In this document: positions 16,522 to 27,376 of the stretch, one piece after another
Position numbering within the stretch: the stretch's first letter is position 1
How the letters are laid out: every line of letters begins with the position of its first letter
Assembly: GCA_050486285.1 (NCBI GenBank)
Contig: JBJHCZ010000007.1
Span: 62,001 to 126,000, forward strand
Length of the DNA stretch: 64,000 bases
Direction: 5' to 3'
Source: JAITWN01 sp050486285
GTDB lineage: Bacteria; Pseudomonadota; Gammaproteobacteria; SZUA-140
Made by a program: the position numbers and the translations under genes
Notes under the pieces: generated by a model
The model's input: only the letters and a program-made list of their open reading frames with translations
What the model was told of the DNA's origin: nothing
Database searches by the model: none

Positions 16522-18552
16522 TCACGGCCACGCGCTGCGGACGCGGGCGCTGAAGTCGCGCGGGCCGGAGTGACCGACGAGGCGATGCGCGGCGAGTTCG
16601 CGACCCTGCGCGTCGAAGAACAGCACCGCCGGCGGGCCGAACAGACCGTACTGGCCGAGCAGCGCCTGGTCCGTGCTGTCATAGGCAGTGACATCGGTGT
16701 CGAGCAGCACCGCATCGGCGAGCAGTTGCTGCACGCCGGGATCGGTGAAGGTGCGGCGCTTCATCGTGTTGCAATCGACGCACCACTCGGCGTGGAAGAA
16801 CAGCATCGACGGCCTGCCGTCGGCCGCCGCGACGGCGACCGCGTCGCGCAGGCCGTCGAGGCCCCGGGTGTCCTGGAACTCGAGCGACTTCGGCGCCTCG
16901 AAACCGCCGAGCGCGGCGACCGACGAGCCTGCGAGCGGCTGCAGCACGTCGCGGCCGCCGGTCAGTGCGCCGACGAATACGACCGCGCCGTACATCAGCA
17001 CCACCAGTCCCGCCGTGCGCGCCGCGCGAAAGCGCAGCGACACGCCGTTGCGAATGGCGTCGAAGCTGCCCGCCCACACCGCGGTGCCGATCAGCAGCGC
17101 CGCCCAGAACAGCATCGCCGCCTGCGGCAGGATGATGCGCTCGAGCAGCCAGATCGCGACACCGAGCATCAGGATGCCGAAGATTGCCTTGATCGTCGCC
17201 ATCCACGGCCCGACCCTCGGCAGCAGCCGGCCGGCCGAGGCGCCGACCGCGAGCAGCGGCACGCCCATGCCGAGACTCAGCGCGAACAGCGACAGCCCGC
17301 CGAGCAGCGCATCGCCGCTCATGCCGATGTAGATCAGGATGCCGGCGAGCGGCGCCGCGACGCAGGGGCCGACGATCAACGCGGAAAAGAAACCCATCGC
17401 GCCGGCGCCGGCATAGCTGCCGCCGCCGCTCCCGGCCCGGCTCAGGCGCGTCTGCCACGCGCTCGGCATCTGCAACTCGTAGAAGCCGAACATCGACAGC
17501 GCGAGCAGCACGAACACCGCGCTGAAGGCGACGATGACCCAGGTATTCTGGAACAGGATCTGGAGATTGCTGCCGAACAGGCCGGCGAGCACGCCGGCGA
17601 CGGTGTAGGTCAGCGCCATCGCCAGCACGAACGCGAGCGACAGGCCGAAGGCGCGTCGCGTCGTGACGCCGCCCTTCTGGCCGATGATCAGGCTCGACAG
17701 GATCGGCACCATCGGCAGCACGCAGGGCGTGAACGCGAGCAGCAGACCGAGGCCGAAGAACAGCGCGAGGTTCAGCCACAGCGCGCCCTCGGCGAGCGAG
17801 CGGGCGAGGCGGTCCTGCGCGGGCAGCGCGGCGGCACTATCGTCGGCGCCGATGCTGACGAGCTGGAAGCCGGAGGCGGCAGGGAGCGCGTCGATCGCCA
17901 GCCGCGTGGCGGCAATCGGCCCGATGTCCGGCGACGGCGCGCGGGCATCGAATCGGGAGGACGACGGATCGTTCGGCGCTGCGCCGCCCTCGTTCATCAT
18001 GCCGGACGCGCCGGGCATGCCGCTGTCCGCGGCCGGCAGCACGAGCGTGATCTCGCGCGTCATCGGCGGATAGCAGAAGCCGGCCTCGGCGCAGCCCTGA
18101 AAATCGACCTCGAGCAGGACCGGCAGGCGTCCGCGCGCGGCGTCGTCGCGGATCACGGGCAGGCGCGCCTCGACCGCGTCGTAATAGACCTCCATGCGGC
18201 CGAAGAACTCGTCTTCCTTGAATTTGCCGGTCGGATACTCGGCCTCGCCGAGCGCGACGCCGCCGGTGGCGACGACGCGGAAACCGAACATCTTGCGATA
18301 GAGGTAATAGCCGTCGGCGATACGGAAATGTACCGCAATGCGGTCGGGACCGGCGGCCTCGGCGCTCAGCATGAAGGCGCGGTCGGGCTCGAGGAACGGG
18401 TTTTCCGGCGAGGATTGCAGGATGCCGAGCTTCTGCCCGAACGACGACAGCGCATCGCGGATGCCGCCGCCCTCGGCCTGCGCCTGCGCGGAAAGCCCGA
18501 GCGAAAGGGCGATGGCCACCAACAGTGTTATCAGGCGGTGTCTGGTTCTCAT
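16522..18552 (-). CDS. dsbD: Thiol:disulfide interchange protein DsbD
   Basis: 676 aa, signal peptide MRTRHRLITLLVAIALSLGL. It passes electrons from cytoplasmic thioredoxin across the membrane to periplasmic reductases. All six redox cysteines are present: C-A-E-A-G-F-C in the N-terminal periplasmic domain (near residue 155), F-T-P-C-V-L-P and G-P-C-V-A-A-P in the membrane domain (about 270 and 390), and W-C-V-D-C in the C-terminal thioredoxin domain (about 590). Eight membrane helices between residues about 250 and 530. An insert with low-complexity Pro/Ser residues joins the N-terminal and membrane domains. Order dsbD then TlpA-like on the minus strand, with cutA upstream. Confidence 0.96.
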   Translation of the reverse strand: MRTRHRLITLLVAIALSLGLSAQAQAEGGGIRDALSSFGQKLGILQSSPENPFLEPDRAFMLSAEAAGPDRIAVHFRIADGYYLYRKMFGFRVVATGGVALGEAEYPTGKFKEDEFFGRMEVYYDAVEARLPVIRDDAARGRLPVLLEVDFQGCAEAGFCYPPMTREITLVLPAADSGMPGASGMMNEGGAAPNDPSSSRFDARAPSPDIGPIAATRLAIDALPAASGFQLVSIGADDSAAALPAQDRLARSLAEGALWLNLALFFGLGLLLAFTPCVLPMVPILSSLIIGQKGGVTTRRAFGLSLAFVLAMALTYTVAGVLAGLFGSNLQILFQNTWVIVAFSAVFVLLALSMFGFYELQMPSAWQTRLSRAGSGGGSYAGAGAMGFFSALIVGPCVAAPLAGILIYIGMSGDALLGGLSLFALSLGMGVPLLAVGASAGRLLPRVGPWMATIKAIFGILMLGVAIWLLERIILPQAAMLFWAALLIGTAVWAGSFDAIRNGVSLRFRAARTAGLVVLMYGAVVFVGALTGGRDVLQPLAGSSVAALGGFEAPKSLEFQDTRGLDGLRDAVAVAAADGRPSMLFFHAEWCVDCNTMKRRTFTDPGVQQLLADAVLLDTDVTAYDSTDQALLGQYGLFGPPAVLFFDAQGRELAAHRLVGHSGPRDFSARVRSAWP

Positions 18553-18573
18553 AAAATTCCGACTCTACTCAGC

Positions 18574-18606
18574 GGGGTCAGAGTAGACGATGTCTACTCT
18601 GACCCC
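18574..18606. repeat. 33-bp palindrome, copy d (cutA/dsbD boundary)
   Basis: Invariant 15-nt arms with loop GAT. Lies 16 bp after the cutA stop and 21 bp before the dsbD start, both on the minus strand. Confidence 0.95.
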
Positions 18607-18622
18607 GATCGCTGAGGACGGT

Positions 18623-18940
18623 TCAGACGCTGTCCCCGACCCAGCGCAGATACTCGGGCAGGCCCTGGTCGATCGGGACGGCGATGATCTCCGGCACCTC
18701 GTAGGGATGCCGCGCGCGCAACGCGCGCTCGAGGTCCGGGTAGCGCTCCGCCGTGGTCTTGATCAGCAGCAGGCACTCCTCGGCCTGCTCGACCGCGCCC
18801 TGCCAGCGATAGACCGAGGTCACGCCGGGCAGGAGGTTGACGCAGGCGGCGCTGCGGCCCTCGACCAGCGCCGCGGCGATCGTCCGCCCCGTTTCCGCGT
18901 CCGGACAGGTACACAGCACCAGCAAGCAGGGCTTGTCCAT
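18623..18940 (-). CDS. cutA: CutA divalent-cation tolerance protein
   Basis: 105 aa from ATG 18940; the longer frame runs back into the palindrome and is not family sequence. CutA forms very stable trimers with a ferredoxin-like fold related to PII proteins and binds copper. Motifs: CTCPDAETGRTIA at the N-terminus, AACVNLLPGVTSVYRW, E-E-C-L-L-L-I-K-T, and HPYEVPEIIAVPI. Located upstream of dsbD on the minus strand and divergent from fxsA, with palindrome copy e between the two starts. Confidence 0.96.
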   Translation of the reverse strand: MDKPCLLVLCTCPDAETGRTIAAALVEGRSAACVNLLPGVTSVYRWQGAVEQAEECLLLIKTTAERYPDLERALRARHPYEVPEIIAVPIDQGLPEYLRWVGDSV

Positions 18941-18971
18941 GGCCCAAGGGTACAACATCCGGGGATTGAAT

Positions 18972-19004
18972 GGGGTCAGAGTAGACATCGTCTACTCTGA
19001 CCCC
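18972..19004. repeat. 33-bp palindrome, copy e (cutA/fxsA divergent gap)
   Basis: Invariant arms with loop ATC. It occupies a third of the 96-bp divergent gap between cutA and fxsA and so must lie in or next to their promoters. Confidence 0.95.
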
Positions 19005-19036
19005 GTCATGCGGTTGATCCGGTATAGTGGCACGCA

Positions 19037-19495
19037 ATGGGTTATCTGCTGCTGATTCTGTTCTTCGCGGTGCCGCTGGCCGAGATCTGGCTGCTGATCA
19101 AGGTCGGCGGCTGGATCGGGGCGATCCCGACGATCGGGCTGGTGGTGTTCACCGCGGTGCTCGGCGCGCTGTTGCTGCGCTGGCAGGGCTTCGGGCTGCT
19201 GAACCGGGTGCGCGCGATGATGGCGCGCGGCGAGCTGCCGGCAATCGAGATGTTCGAGGGCGTCGTCCTGGTCGCGAGCGGCGCGATGCTGCTGACGCCG
19301 GGCTTCTTCACCGATGCGATCGGCTTCCTGCTGCTGGTCCCCCCGCTCAGGCGGGCAGCGGTAATGTGGCTGCTGTCGCGCAGCCTGGTCATGAACCGGC
19401 CGCCCCCCGGCAGTGACGCCGGCCCGCGGGGCCCGCGCACGATCGAGGGCGAATTCCGCCGCGAAGACCCGCGCAAGGGCACGGGGTCAGAGTAG
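19037..19495 (+). CDS. fxsA: FxsA family membrane protein
   Basis: 152 aa inner-membrane protein with hydrophobic segments at about residues 3-20, 25-45 and 75-105. The family sequence P-L-A-E-I-W-L-L-I-K-V-G and the G-x-L-L-x-P-G-F-F-T-D-x-x-G motif are clear. In E. coli extra FxsA relieves F-plasmid exclusion of phage T7; its normal role is not known. The C-terminal tail is charged, and its last residues Gly-Ser-Glu with the TAG stop come from palindrome copy f. The gene precedes groESL as in many Gammaproteobacteria. Confidence 0.93.
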   Translation: MGYLLLILFFAVPLAEIWLLIKVGGWIGAIPTIGLVVFTAVLGALLLRWQGFGLLNRVRAMMARGELPAIEMFEGVVLVASGAMLLTPGFFTDAIGFLLLVPPLRRAAVMWLLSRSLVMNRPPPGSDAGPRGPRTIEGEFRREDPRKGTGSE

Positions 19496-19515
19496 ACTTA
19501 GTCTACTCTGACCCC
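19483..19515. repeat. 33-bp palindrome, copy f (fxsA/groES boundary)
   Basis: Invariant arms with loop TTA. Its left arm supplies the TAG stop codon of fxsA. It ends 6 bp before the -35 box of the groES heat-shock promoter, so it could insulate groESL from fxsA transcription. Confidence 0.95.
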
Positions 19516-19521
19516 GTGCCC

Positions 19522-19550
19522 CTTGAAACCTGTCGCATTGGCCCTATACT
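19522..19550 (+). promoter_or_regulatory. Sigma-32 (RpoH) type heat-shock promoter of groESL
   Basis: CTTGAA at 19522-19527, a 14-nt spacer, then CCCTATACT at 19542-19550. This closely matches the known RpoH consensus (CTTGAA, 13-15 nt, CCCCATnT). It lies about 95 bp upstream of the groES start. Confidence 0.82.
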
Positions 19551-19552
19551 AG

Positions 19553-19579
19553 GTGGCACTCGCGGGTCATGAGTGCTAA
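19553..19579 (+). promoter_or_regulatory. CIRCE element, HrcA operator of groESL
   Basis: Right half GAGTGCTAA is a perfect CIRCE half-site. The left half GTGGCACTC differs from TTAGCACTC at its outer bases. The spacer is exactly 9 nt, as in the consensus. It begins 3 nt after the sigma-32 -10 element, over the expected transcription start, so HrcA could block initiation. This implies dual control of groESL by RpoH and HrcA. Confidence 0.85.
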
Positions 19580-19643
19580 TGCTCGCCGCGGTAATCTGGT
19601 TTTCTATAAAAATCAATCGTTTTTGAAATGGAGGTCTGTACAG

Positions 19644-19931
<288 letters not shown>

Positions 19932-19975
19932 CCACCCCCCCTAGCGAACACCAGGAATTCAGAGAGGAGCAAGCA

Positions 19976-21607
<1,632 letters not shown>

Positions 21608-21632
21608 GCCGAAAGGCAATCGCAGTAAGCAG

Positions 21633-21662
21633 AACGCCCCCGATTTCGGGGGCGTTTTTTTT
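21633..21662 (+). terminator. Intrinsic terminator of groESL
   Basis: AACGCCCCC, a short GATTTC loop region, GGGGGCGTT, followed by a run of eight T. A classic Rho-independent terminator 26 bp after the groEL stop. Confidence 0.93.
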
Positions 21663-21673
21663 GGTCTGGGGGT

Positions 21674-21749
21674 GGGGTCAGACTAGAAAAGGCGGCACGA
21701 CCCTTTCCACTTGAAATGAGGATCCCGCCGCCTTTTCTAGTCTGACCCC
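21674..21749. repeat. 76-bp palindromic element, copy g (groEL/pilU convergent gap)
   Basis: Left arm starts GGGGTCAGACTAGAAAAGG and is 22 nt long (21674-21695). The exact complement is at 21728-21749, with a 32-nt unrelated interior. Only the first nine bases are shared with the other family members; the rest of the arm is different but still perfectly self-complementary. It sits between converging genes. Confidence 0.93.
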
Positions 21750-21758
21750 GTGTCCCGA

Positions 21759-22904
21759 TCACATGGACAGGGCGCGGAAGCCGTTGTCCTTGTCTTCGTC
21801 GTCGGTCAGGCGCAGGCCGGCGGCGCCGGCGGTACGCTCGCCTTCCTTCTCCTCGAGGTCGATGCGCAGGCGCAGGTTGTTCTGCGAGTCGGCGTTGCGC
21901 AGCGCCTCTTCGTACGAGATGCGGCCGGACTTGTAGAGCCGGTACAGCGCGCCGTCGAAGGTCTGCATGCCGAGGTTCTCGGAGCGTTCCATCACTTCCT
22001 TGATCTTGTGGATCTCGCCCTTCAGCACGAGGTCGTTGATCAGCGGCGTGCCGAGCAGGATTTCGAAGGCGGCGATGCGCTTGCCGTCGAGCGTCGGGAT
22101 CAGGCGCTGCGAGACGATGCCGCGGATATTAAGCGACAGATCCATCAGCAACTGGTTGCGGCGATCCTCGGGGAAGAAGTTGATGATGCGATCGAAGGCC
22201 TGGTTGGCATTGTTCGCGTGCAGCGTCGAGATCGCGAGGTGGCCGGTCTCGGCGAAGGCGATCGCGTATTCCATCGTCTCGCGATCGCGCACCTCGCCGA
22301 TCAGGATCACGTCCGGCGCCTGGCGCAGCGTGTTCTTCAGCGCCTCCTCGTAGGTCAGCGTATCGTCGCCGACCTCGCGCTGGGTGATGATCGAGCGCTT
22401 GTGCTGGTAGACATACTCGATCGGGTCCTCGATGGTGATGATGTGGCCGGCGCTGGTCGAATTGCGATAGTCGATCATCGCCGCGAGCGAGGTCGACTTG
22501 CCGGAACCGGTCGCGCCGACGAACAGGATCAGGCCGCGCTTCTGCATGATCAGCTTGCTGAGCGCGCTCGGCAACTCGAGCTCTTCCATCGTCGGGATCT
22601 TGGTCTTGATGTTGCGGATGACGAGACCGATATGGTTGCGCTGTTTGAAGATGTTGACGCGGAAGCGGCCCACCGACGGGCTCGAGATCGCCATGTTCAT
22701 CTCGGGACTCTTCTCGAACGCGGCCTGCTGCTCCGGCGACATCAGCTTGTAGGCGATCTGTTTGGTCGAACCCGGCGGGAGCGGATTCTTGTCGACCGGC
22801 TTGAGCTGGCCGTGGATGCGCATCGAAGGCGGCGCGCCGACCGTCAGGTACAGGTCGGAGGCCTCCTTGGCGACCATCAACTTGAGAAAATCGCTGAATT
22901 CCAT
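21759..22904 (-). CDS. pilU: Type IV pilus retraction ATPase PilU
   Basis: 381 aa, PilU length rather than PilT (about 345). The opening MEFSDFLKLMVAKEASDLYLT and the C-terminal extension beyond the PilT core (A-L-R-N-A-D-S-Q-N-N-L-R-L-R-I) fit PilU. Walker A is G-A-T-G-S-G-K-S-T near residue 132; the Asp box is IEDPIEYVY; Walker B is DVILIGEVRDRET; the His box is TGHLAISTLHANN. It drives pilus retraction, usually with PilT. No pilT is next to it here; the gene stands alone, divergent from glnE and convergent with groEL. Confidence 0.93.
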   Translation of the reverse strand: MEFSDFLKLMVAKEASDLYLTVGAPPSMRIHGQLKPVDKNPLPPGSTKQIAYKLMSPEQQAAFEKSPEMNMAISSPSVGRFRVNIFKQRNHIGLVIRNIKTKIPTMEELELPSALSKLIMQKRGLILFVGATGSGKSTSLAAMIDYRNSTSAGHIITIEDPIEYVYQHKRSIITQREVGDDTLTYEEALKNTLRQAPDVILIGEVRDRETMEYAIAFAETGHLAISTLHANNANQAFDRIINFFPEDRRNQLLMDLSLNIRGIVSQRLIPTLDGKRIAAFEILLGTPLINDLVLKGEIHKIKEVMERSENLGMQTFDGALYRLYKSGRISYEEALRNADSQNNLRLRIDLEEKEGERTAGAAGLRLTDDEDKDNGFRALSM

Positions 22905-23031
22905 AATAAGGGTCTCGCGCGCTCGAGGTTGCGGGTGTTTTGATCGATCTGTTAGCTTATATCGGCCACCTTTTATGGGTATTTAAGCGGCCACCCCCCG
23001 AAACCACCCCAAACCGGCCCGCCGACAAATA

Positions 23032-25929
23032 ATGCCTCTTGATATCAACGGGTTGACAGCAAATGCCCGGATGCTACCGCACGGTCTGGCGGAGCAGGTC
23101 GAGATCGCCCTGACGCATTATCGTGAACGCGCCGCCGACGCCGGGATCGCGCCGCCGGCGCATCCGGAACTGCTCGCGGTCCTGCGGCGGGTCTGGGCCG
23201 CGAGCGATTTCGTCGCCGAGGCCTGCACCGCCGATCCGGCGATGCTCGATGAGCTGCTCGCGAGCGGCGACCTGTTCATCGCGACCCCGCCCGGCGACTA
23301 CGAGGCCCGCGTCGATGCCGCGCTCGGCACGGCGACGGCAGTCGATGCGTTGCAACCACGACAGCGCCGCCTGCGCCGGCGCGAGATGGCGCGCATCGCC
23401 TGGCGCGATCTCGCCGGCTGGGCGACGCTGGAAGAGACCCTGCGCGAGACCTCGGCGCTGGCCGAGGCGCTGATCGACGGCGCGTTGCGCCGGCTCCACG
23501 ACGGCCTTGCCCGCGAACACGGCGAACCCCGCGGCGCCGACGGCGACGCGCCGCAGACGCTGGTCGTGCTCGGCATGGGCAAGCTCGGCGCGCGCGAGCT
23601 GAATTTTTCGTCCGACATCGACCTGATCTTCGGCTACGCCGGCGACGGCGAGACGCGCGGCCGTCGCGCGCGAATCTCGAACGAACAGTTCTTCACGATG
23701 CTCGGCCGCGCGCTGATCAACGCGCTCGACGCCGTCACCGAGGACGGCTTCGTCTATCGCGTCGACATGCGCCTGCGGCCCTACGGCGACAGCGGGCCGC
23801 TGGTCATGAGCTTCGAGCAAATCGAGCAGTACTACCAGAGCCAGGGCCGCGAGTGGGAACGCTACGCGATGATCAAGGCGCGCCCGGTCGGCGGCGATCG
23901 CGCCGACGGCGCGCGTCTGCTCGCGATGCTGACGCCCTTCGTCTACCGCCGCTATCTCGACTTCGGCGTATTCGAATCGCTGCGCGAGATGAAGGCGATG
24001 ATCGATCGCGAGGCGGCGCGGCGCGAGGCCGAGGACAACATCAAGATCGGCCCCGGCGGCATTCGCGAGATCGAGTTCATCGGCCAGGCCTTCCAGCTGA
24101 TCCGCGGCGGTCGCGAACCGGAGCTGCGCGAGCGGGAGATCCTGAAGGTGCTGCCGATGCTCGGCGAGGCCGGGCATCTGCCGGCGGCGGCCTGCGCGGA
24201 GCTGCGCGATGCCTATCGCTTCCTGCGCCGCGTCGAGAACCGGCTGCAGATGGCCGCGGATCGCCAGACCCACGAACTGCCCGAGGATGACGATGGCCGC
24301 GCGCGGCTCGCGTATGCGATGGGCCATGCGGACTGGCCGGCGTTCGCGGCGGCGCTGGCGGCGCATCGGCAACGCGTGCGCGGCCACTTCGATCGCGTGT
24401 TCGCCGCGCCGCGCGCCGAGGGCAGCGCCGGGCAAAATGGCGCCGCGGCGCTGTGGCAGGCGACCGAATCCGCCGCCGAAGCCGATGACGCGGCGGCGAT
24501 CGCGCCGCCGGAACCGGCGGCGCTGTCCGGCTTCAGCGATCCGGCCGAGGCCTGGCGACGCCTGGTGCTGTTGCGCGCGAGCTATGCCTGCCGTTCGCTC
24601 AGCGAGCGCGGCCGCGCGCGCATGAACCGGCTGATGCCGCTTTTGATCGAGGCGGTCGCGGCCAGCGCGCATCCCGACGTCACGCTTGCGCGCGTGCTCG
24701 AGTTCGTCGAGCTGATCGCGCGACGCACCGCCTATCTCGCGTTACTCGGCGACAACCCCGAGGTGCTGGCGCAGACGGTGAAACTCTGTGACGCGAGCCC
24801 ATGGATCGCGCGCATGCTCAGCGAACAGCCGCTGCTGCTCGACGAGCTGATCGATCCGCGCAGCCTGTATCGCCCGCTCGACCGCGCGGCGCTCGCACAT
24901 GAGCTGAAGGCGCGGCTCGACGCGGTCGGGCCGGACGACGTCGAGCAGCAAATGGAGGCGCTGCGCCACTTCAAGCAGGCCGCGGTGCTGCGCGTCGCCG
25001 CCGCCGACGTCATGGGCGCGATGCCGCTGATGATCGTCAGCGATCACCTGACCGAGATCGCCGAGGTCGTGCTCGCGGAAGTGCTGAAGCTTGCGACCGG
25101 ATATCTGACGAAGCGCAATCGGGCCGCGGCCGAAGCGATCAGGCGCGGCTTCGCGATCGTCGCCTACGGCAAGCTCGCCGGCATCGAGCTCGGCTACGGC
25201 TCGGACCTCGATCTCGTGTTCCTGCACGCGGATGCCGATCCGGTGCGTGACGCCGAGCTCTTGCAGGTCTATCCGCGCCTCGGCCAGCGCATCATTCACA
25301 TGCTCGGCGCGCATACCCCGGCCGGCATACTCTACGAGGTCGACCTGCGCCTGCGCCCGAGCGGCGCGGCGGGGCTCCTGGTCAGCTCGCTGTCGGCCTT
25401 CGACGAGTATCAGCGCGGCAGCGCCTGGACCTGGGAACATCAGGCCCTGATCCGCGCCCGCGTCGTCGCCGGCAGCCCCGAGGTCGCCGTCCGCTTCGGC
25501 GAGATCCGCCGCGCGGTCCTCGCCCGGCCGCGCGAGCCGGAGGCGTTGCGGGGCGAGATCGGCGAGATGCGCGAGCGCATGCGCAAGGAGCTTGCGCGCG
25601 GCGGCGAGGCGCGCTTCGACCTCAAGCAGGACCGCGGCGGCATCGCCGACATCGAATTCCTCGTCCAGTACCTGGTGCTGCGTCACGCGGCCGGGCACCC
25701 GGAACTCCTGCGCTGGACCGACAACATCCGCCTGCTCGACACCCTCGAACAGGCCGGCCTGCTGCCGCCCGGGGATGCCGCGACCCTGCGTGACAGCTAC
25801 CGCGCCTACCGCGCCCGGGTGCATCGGCTCGCCCTGCAGGAAGTCGAGGACGCCGTCGTCGACCCCGCCGACTACGCCGAACCCCGCGCCGCCGTTACCC
25901 GCCTGTGGGGGCAGATAATCGGGGGATAA
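23032..25929 (+). CDS. glnE: Bifunctional glutamine synthetase adenylyltransferase/deadenylyltransferase
   Basis: 965 aa, full length. It controls glutamine synthetase by adding or removing AMP according to PII and glutamine. Two nucleotidyltransferase domains are seen. The N-terminal deadenylylase has L-N-F-S-S-D-I-D-L-I-F-G-Y near residue 195 and GPGGIREIEFI near 341. The C-terminal adenylylase has LGYGSDLDLVFLH near 723 and D-R-G-G-I-A-D-I-E-F-L near 868. No clear Shine-Dalgarno precedes ATG 23032. Divergent from pilU across a 127-bp gap and followed by palindrome copy h. Confidence 0.97.
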   Translation: MPLDINGLTANARMLPHGLAEQVEIALTHYRERAADAGIAPPAHPELLAVLRRVWAASDFVAEACTADPAMLDELLASGDLFIATPPGDYEARVDAALGTATAVDALQPRQRRLRRREMARIAWRDLAGWATLEETLRETSALAEALIDGALRRLHDGLAREHGEPRGADGDAPQTLVVLGMGKLGARELNFSSDIDLIFGYAGDGETRGRRARISNEQFFTMLGRALINALDAVTEDGFVYRVDMRLRPYGDSGPLVMSFEQIEQYYQSQGREWERYAMIKARPVGGDRADGARLLAMLTPFVYRRYLDFGVFESLREMKAMIDREAARREAEDNIKIGPGGIREIEFIGQAFQLIRGGREPELREREILKVLPMLGEAGHLPAAACAELRDAYRFLRRVENRLQMAADRQTHELPEDDDGRARLAYAMGHADWPAFAAALAAHRQRVRGHFDRVFAAPRAEGSAGQNGAAALWQATESAAEADDAAAIAPPEPAALSGFSDPAEAWRRLVLLRASYACRSLSERGRARMNRLMPLLIEAVAASAHPDVTLARVLEFVELIARRTAYLALLGDNPEVLAQTVKLCDASPWIARMLSEQPLLLDELIDPRSLYRPLDRAALAHELKARLDAVGPDDVEQQMEALRHFKQAAVLRVAAADVMGAMPLMIVSDHLTEIAEVVLAEVLKLATGYLTKRNRAAAEAIRRGFAIVAYGKLAGIELGYGSDLDLVFLHADADPVRDAELLQVYPRLGQRIIHMLGAHTPAGILYEVDLRLRPSGAAGLLVSSLSAFDEYQRGSAWTWEHQALIRARVVAGSPEVAVRFGEIRRAVLARPREPEALRGEIGEMRERMRKELARGGEARFDLKQDRGGIADIEFLVQYLVLRHAAGHPELLRWTDNIRLLDTLEQAGLLPPGDAATLRDSYRAYRARVHRLALQEVEDAVVDPADYAEPRAAVTRLWGQIIGG

Positions 25930-26010
25930 TCGGGGTCAGAGTCGATTGATCACAGCTGGAGTGGTCAGTTGGCAAGATTGTCGTGATCAATCGACTCTGA
26001 CCCCGATTAT
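25926..26010. repeat. 73-bp palindromic element, copy h (glnE/ilvE boundary), with extended pairing
   Basis: Core arms GGGGTCAGAGTCGATTGATC at 25932-25951 and its complement at 25985-26004 enclose a 33-nt interior. Pairing extends to 28 nt per arm (25926-25953 and 25983-26010), and the outer ATAATC is derived from the 3' end of glnE. A further CTGACCCC follows at 26013-26020. Confidence 0.94.
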
Positions 26011-26106
26011 CCCTGACCCCGATGAAATATCGGCGGAAATTCGCTAGAATCCCCGGACGACCCGCGGGTCAGACCCCTTTTTCCCTACGAATTTCAGGAG
26101 TTCCGC

Positions 26107-27036
26107 ATGAGCATGGTGGGTATGGACGACCGTGACGGCGTCATCTGGCTGGACGGCCGACTGGTCCCCTGGCGCGAGGCGAAGGTGCATGTGCTGACGC
26201 ATACCCTCCATTACGGCCTCGGCGTGTTCGAGGGCATTCGCGCCTACAAGACCGCGAAGGGCGCCACGATCTTCCGCCTGAAGGAGCACACCGATCGCCT
26301 GTTCCGCTCGGCGCATATCCTCAACATGCCGATGCCGTACGACAAGGCCACGATCAACGACGCGATCTGCGCCGCGGTGCGCGAGAACGGGCTCGAGTCC
26401 GGCTACATCCGCCCGATGTGCTTCTACGGCGCCGAGGGCATGGGCCTGCGCGCCGACAACCTGAAGACGCATGTGATGGTCGCGGCGTGGAGCTGGGGCT
26501 CGTACATGGGCGACGAGAACATGCAGAAGGGCATCAAGGTCCGCACCTCGTCGTACACCCGCCACCACGTCAACATCACGATGTGCAAGGCCAAGGCCAA
26601 CGGCAACTACATCAACTCGATCCTCGCGCTGAACGAGGCGCTGGCCTGCGGCTGCCACGAGGCGATGCTGCTCGACGCCGAGGGCTATGTCGCCGAGGGC
26701 AGCGGCGAGAATATCTTCATCATCCGCGACGGCGTGCTGTACACGCCGGACCTGACCTCGGCGCTCGACGGCATCACGCGCGCGACGATCTTCCAGCTCG
26801 CCGGCGAACTCGGCCTGACCGTGAAGGAAAAGCGCATCACCCGCGACGAGGTCTACATCGCCGACGAGGCCTTCTTCACCGGCACCGCCGCCGAGGTCAC
26901 GCCGATCCGCGAGATCGACAGCCGCAAGATCGGCAACGGCGGCCGCGGCCCGATCACCGAGCGCCTGCAATCGCTGTACTTCGACCAGGTCTACGGACGG
27001 CGCAAGGAACACGCCGAATGGCTGACCTATATCTAA
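26107..27036 (+). CDS. ilvE: Branched-chain amino acid aminotransferase
   Basis: 309 aa, class IV PLP fold. It carries out the last step of Leu, Ile and Val synthesis using glutamate. Motifs: H-T-L-H-Y-G-L-G-V-F-E-G-I-R-A-Y near residue 35, the PLP lysine in KAKANGNYINSILA near 162, EGSGENIFII, and GITRATI with FFTGTAAEVTPI. CAGGAG precedes ATG 26107 by 7 nt. Position between glnE and a CHCC zinc-finger gene is common in Gammaproteobacteria. Confidence 0.97.
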   Translation: MSMVGMDDRDGVIWLDGRLVPWREAKVHVLTHTLHYGLGVFEGIRAYKTAKGATIFRLKEHTDRLFRSAHILNMPMPYDKATINDAICAAVRENGLESGYIRPMCFYGAEGMGLRADNLKTHVMVAAWSWGSYMGDENMQKGIKVRTSSYTRHHVNITMCKAKANGNYINSILALNEALACGCHEAMLLDAEGYVAEGSGENIFIIRDGVLYTPDLTSALDGITRATIFQLAGELGLTVKEKRITRDEVYIADEAFFTGTAAEVTPIREIDSRKIGNGGRGPITERLQSLYFDQVYGRRKEHAEWLTYI

Positions 27037-27043
27037 CATCAAC

Positions 27044-27076
27044 GGGGTCAGAGTAGACTTCGTCTACTCTGACCCC
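27044..27076. repeat. 33-bp palindrome, copy i (ilvE/zinc-finger boundary)
   Basis: Invariant 15-nt arms with loop TTC. It starts 7 bp after the ilvE stop, and an ATG follows directly at 27077, 24 bp before the chosen start of the zinc-finger gene. Confidence 0.95.
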
Positions 27077-27100
27077 ATGGGAGTATGGGAGGAATGGCTG

Positions 27101-27322
27101 GTGACTGCAATGACACAGACCGGTGAACCGGTCATCCCGCCGAACGCGAAGAACCGCTACGAGGTCACGCGCGCGGACCTGCCGCTGCATTGCCCGCTGC
27201 CGGGCATGAGCCTGTGGAACTCGCACCCGCGCGTGTACCTGCCGATCGAGGAAGACGGCGGCGAATCGATGTGCCCGTACTGCGGCGCGCACTTCGTGCT
27301 GGTCGGAGACAAGGCCGGCTGA
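27101..27322 (+). CDS. CHCC-type zinc-finger protein
   Basis: 73 aa from GTG 27101, chosen because GGAGG lies 8 nt upstream; ATG 27110 and ATG 27077 are possible. The protein has the CHCC zinc-finger pattern: LPLHCPLPG with Cys and a preceding His, SHPRVYLPI, then M-C-P-Y-C-G-A-H-F near the end. Such proteins are related to the NDUFS6 accessory subunit of complex I and are widespread next to ilvE in Gammaproteobacteria. Bacterial function unproven. Probably co-transcribed with waaA 54 bp downstream. Confidence 0.85.
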   Translation: MTAMTQTGEPVIPPNAKNRYEVTRADLPLHCPLPGMSLWNSHPRVYLPIEEDGGESMCPYCGAHFVLVGDKAG

Positions 27323-27376
27323 CCACGGTGCCCCCGCAACCGTTCGACCCATCCGCTAACGCCTGACGGCCCACGG

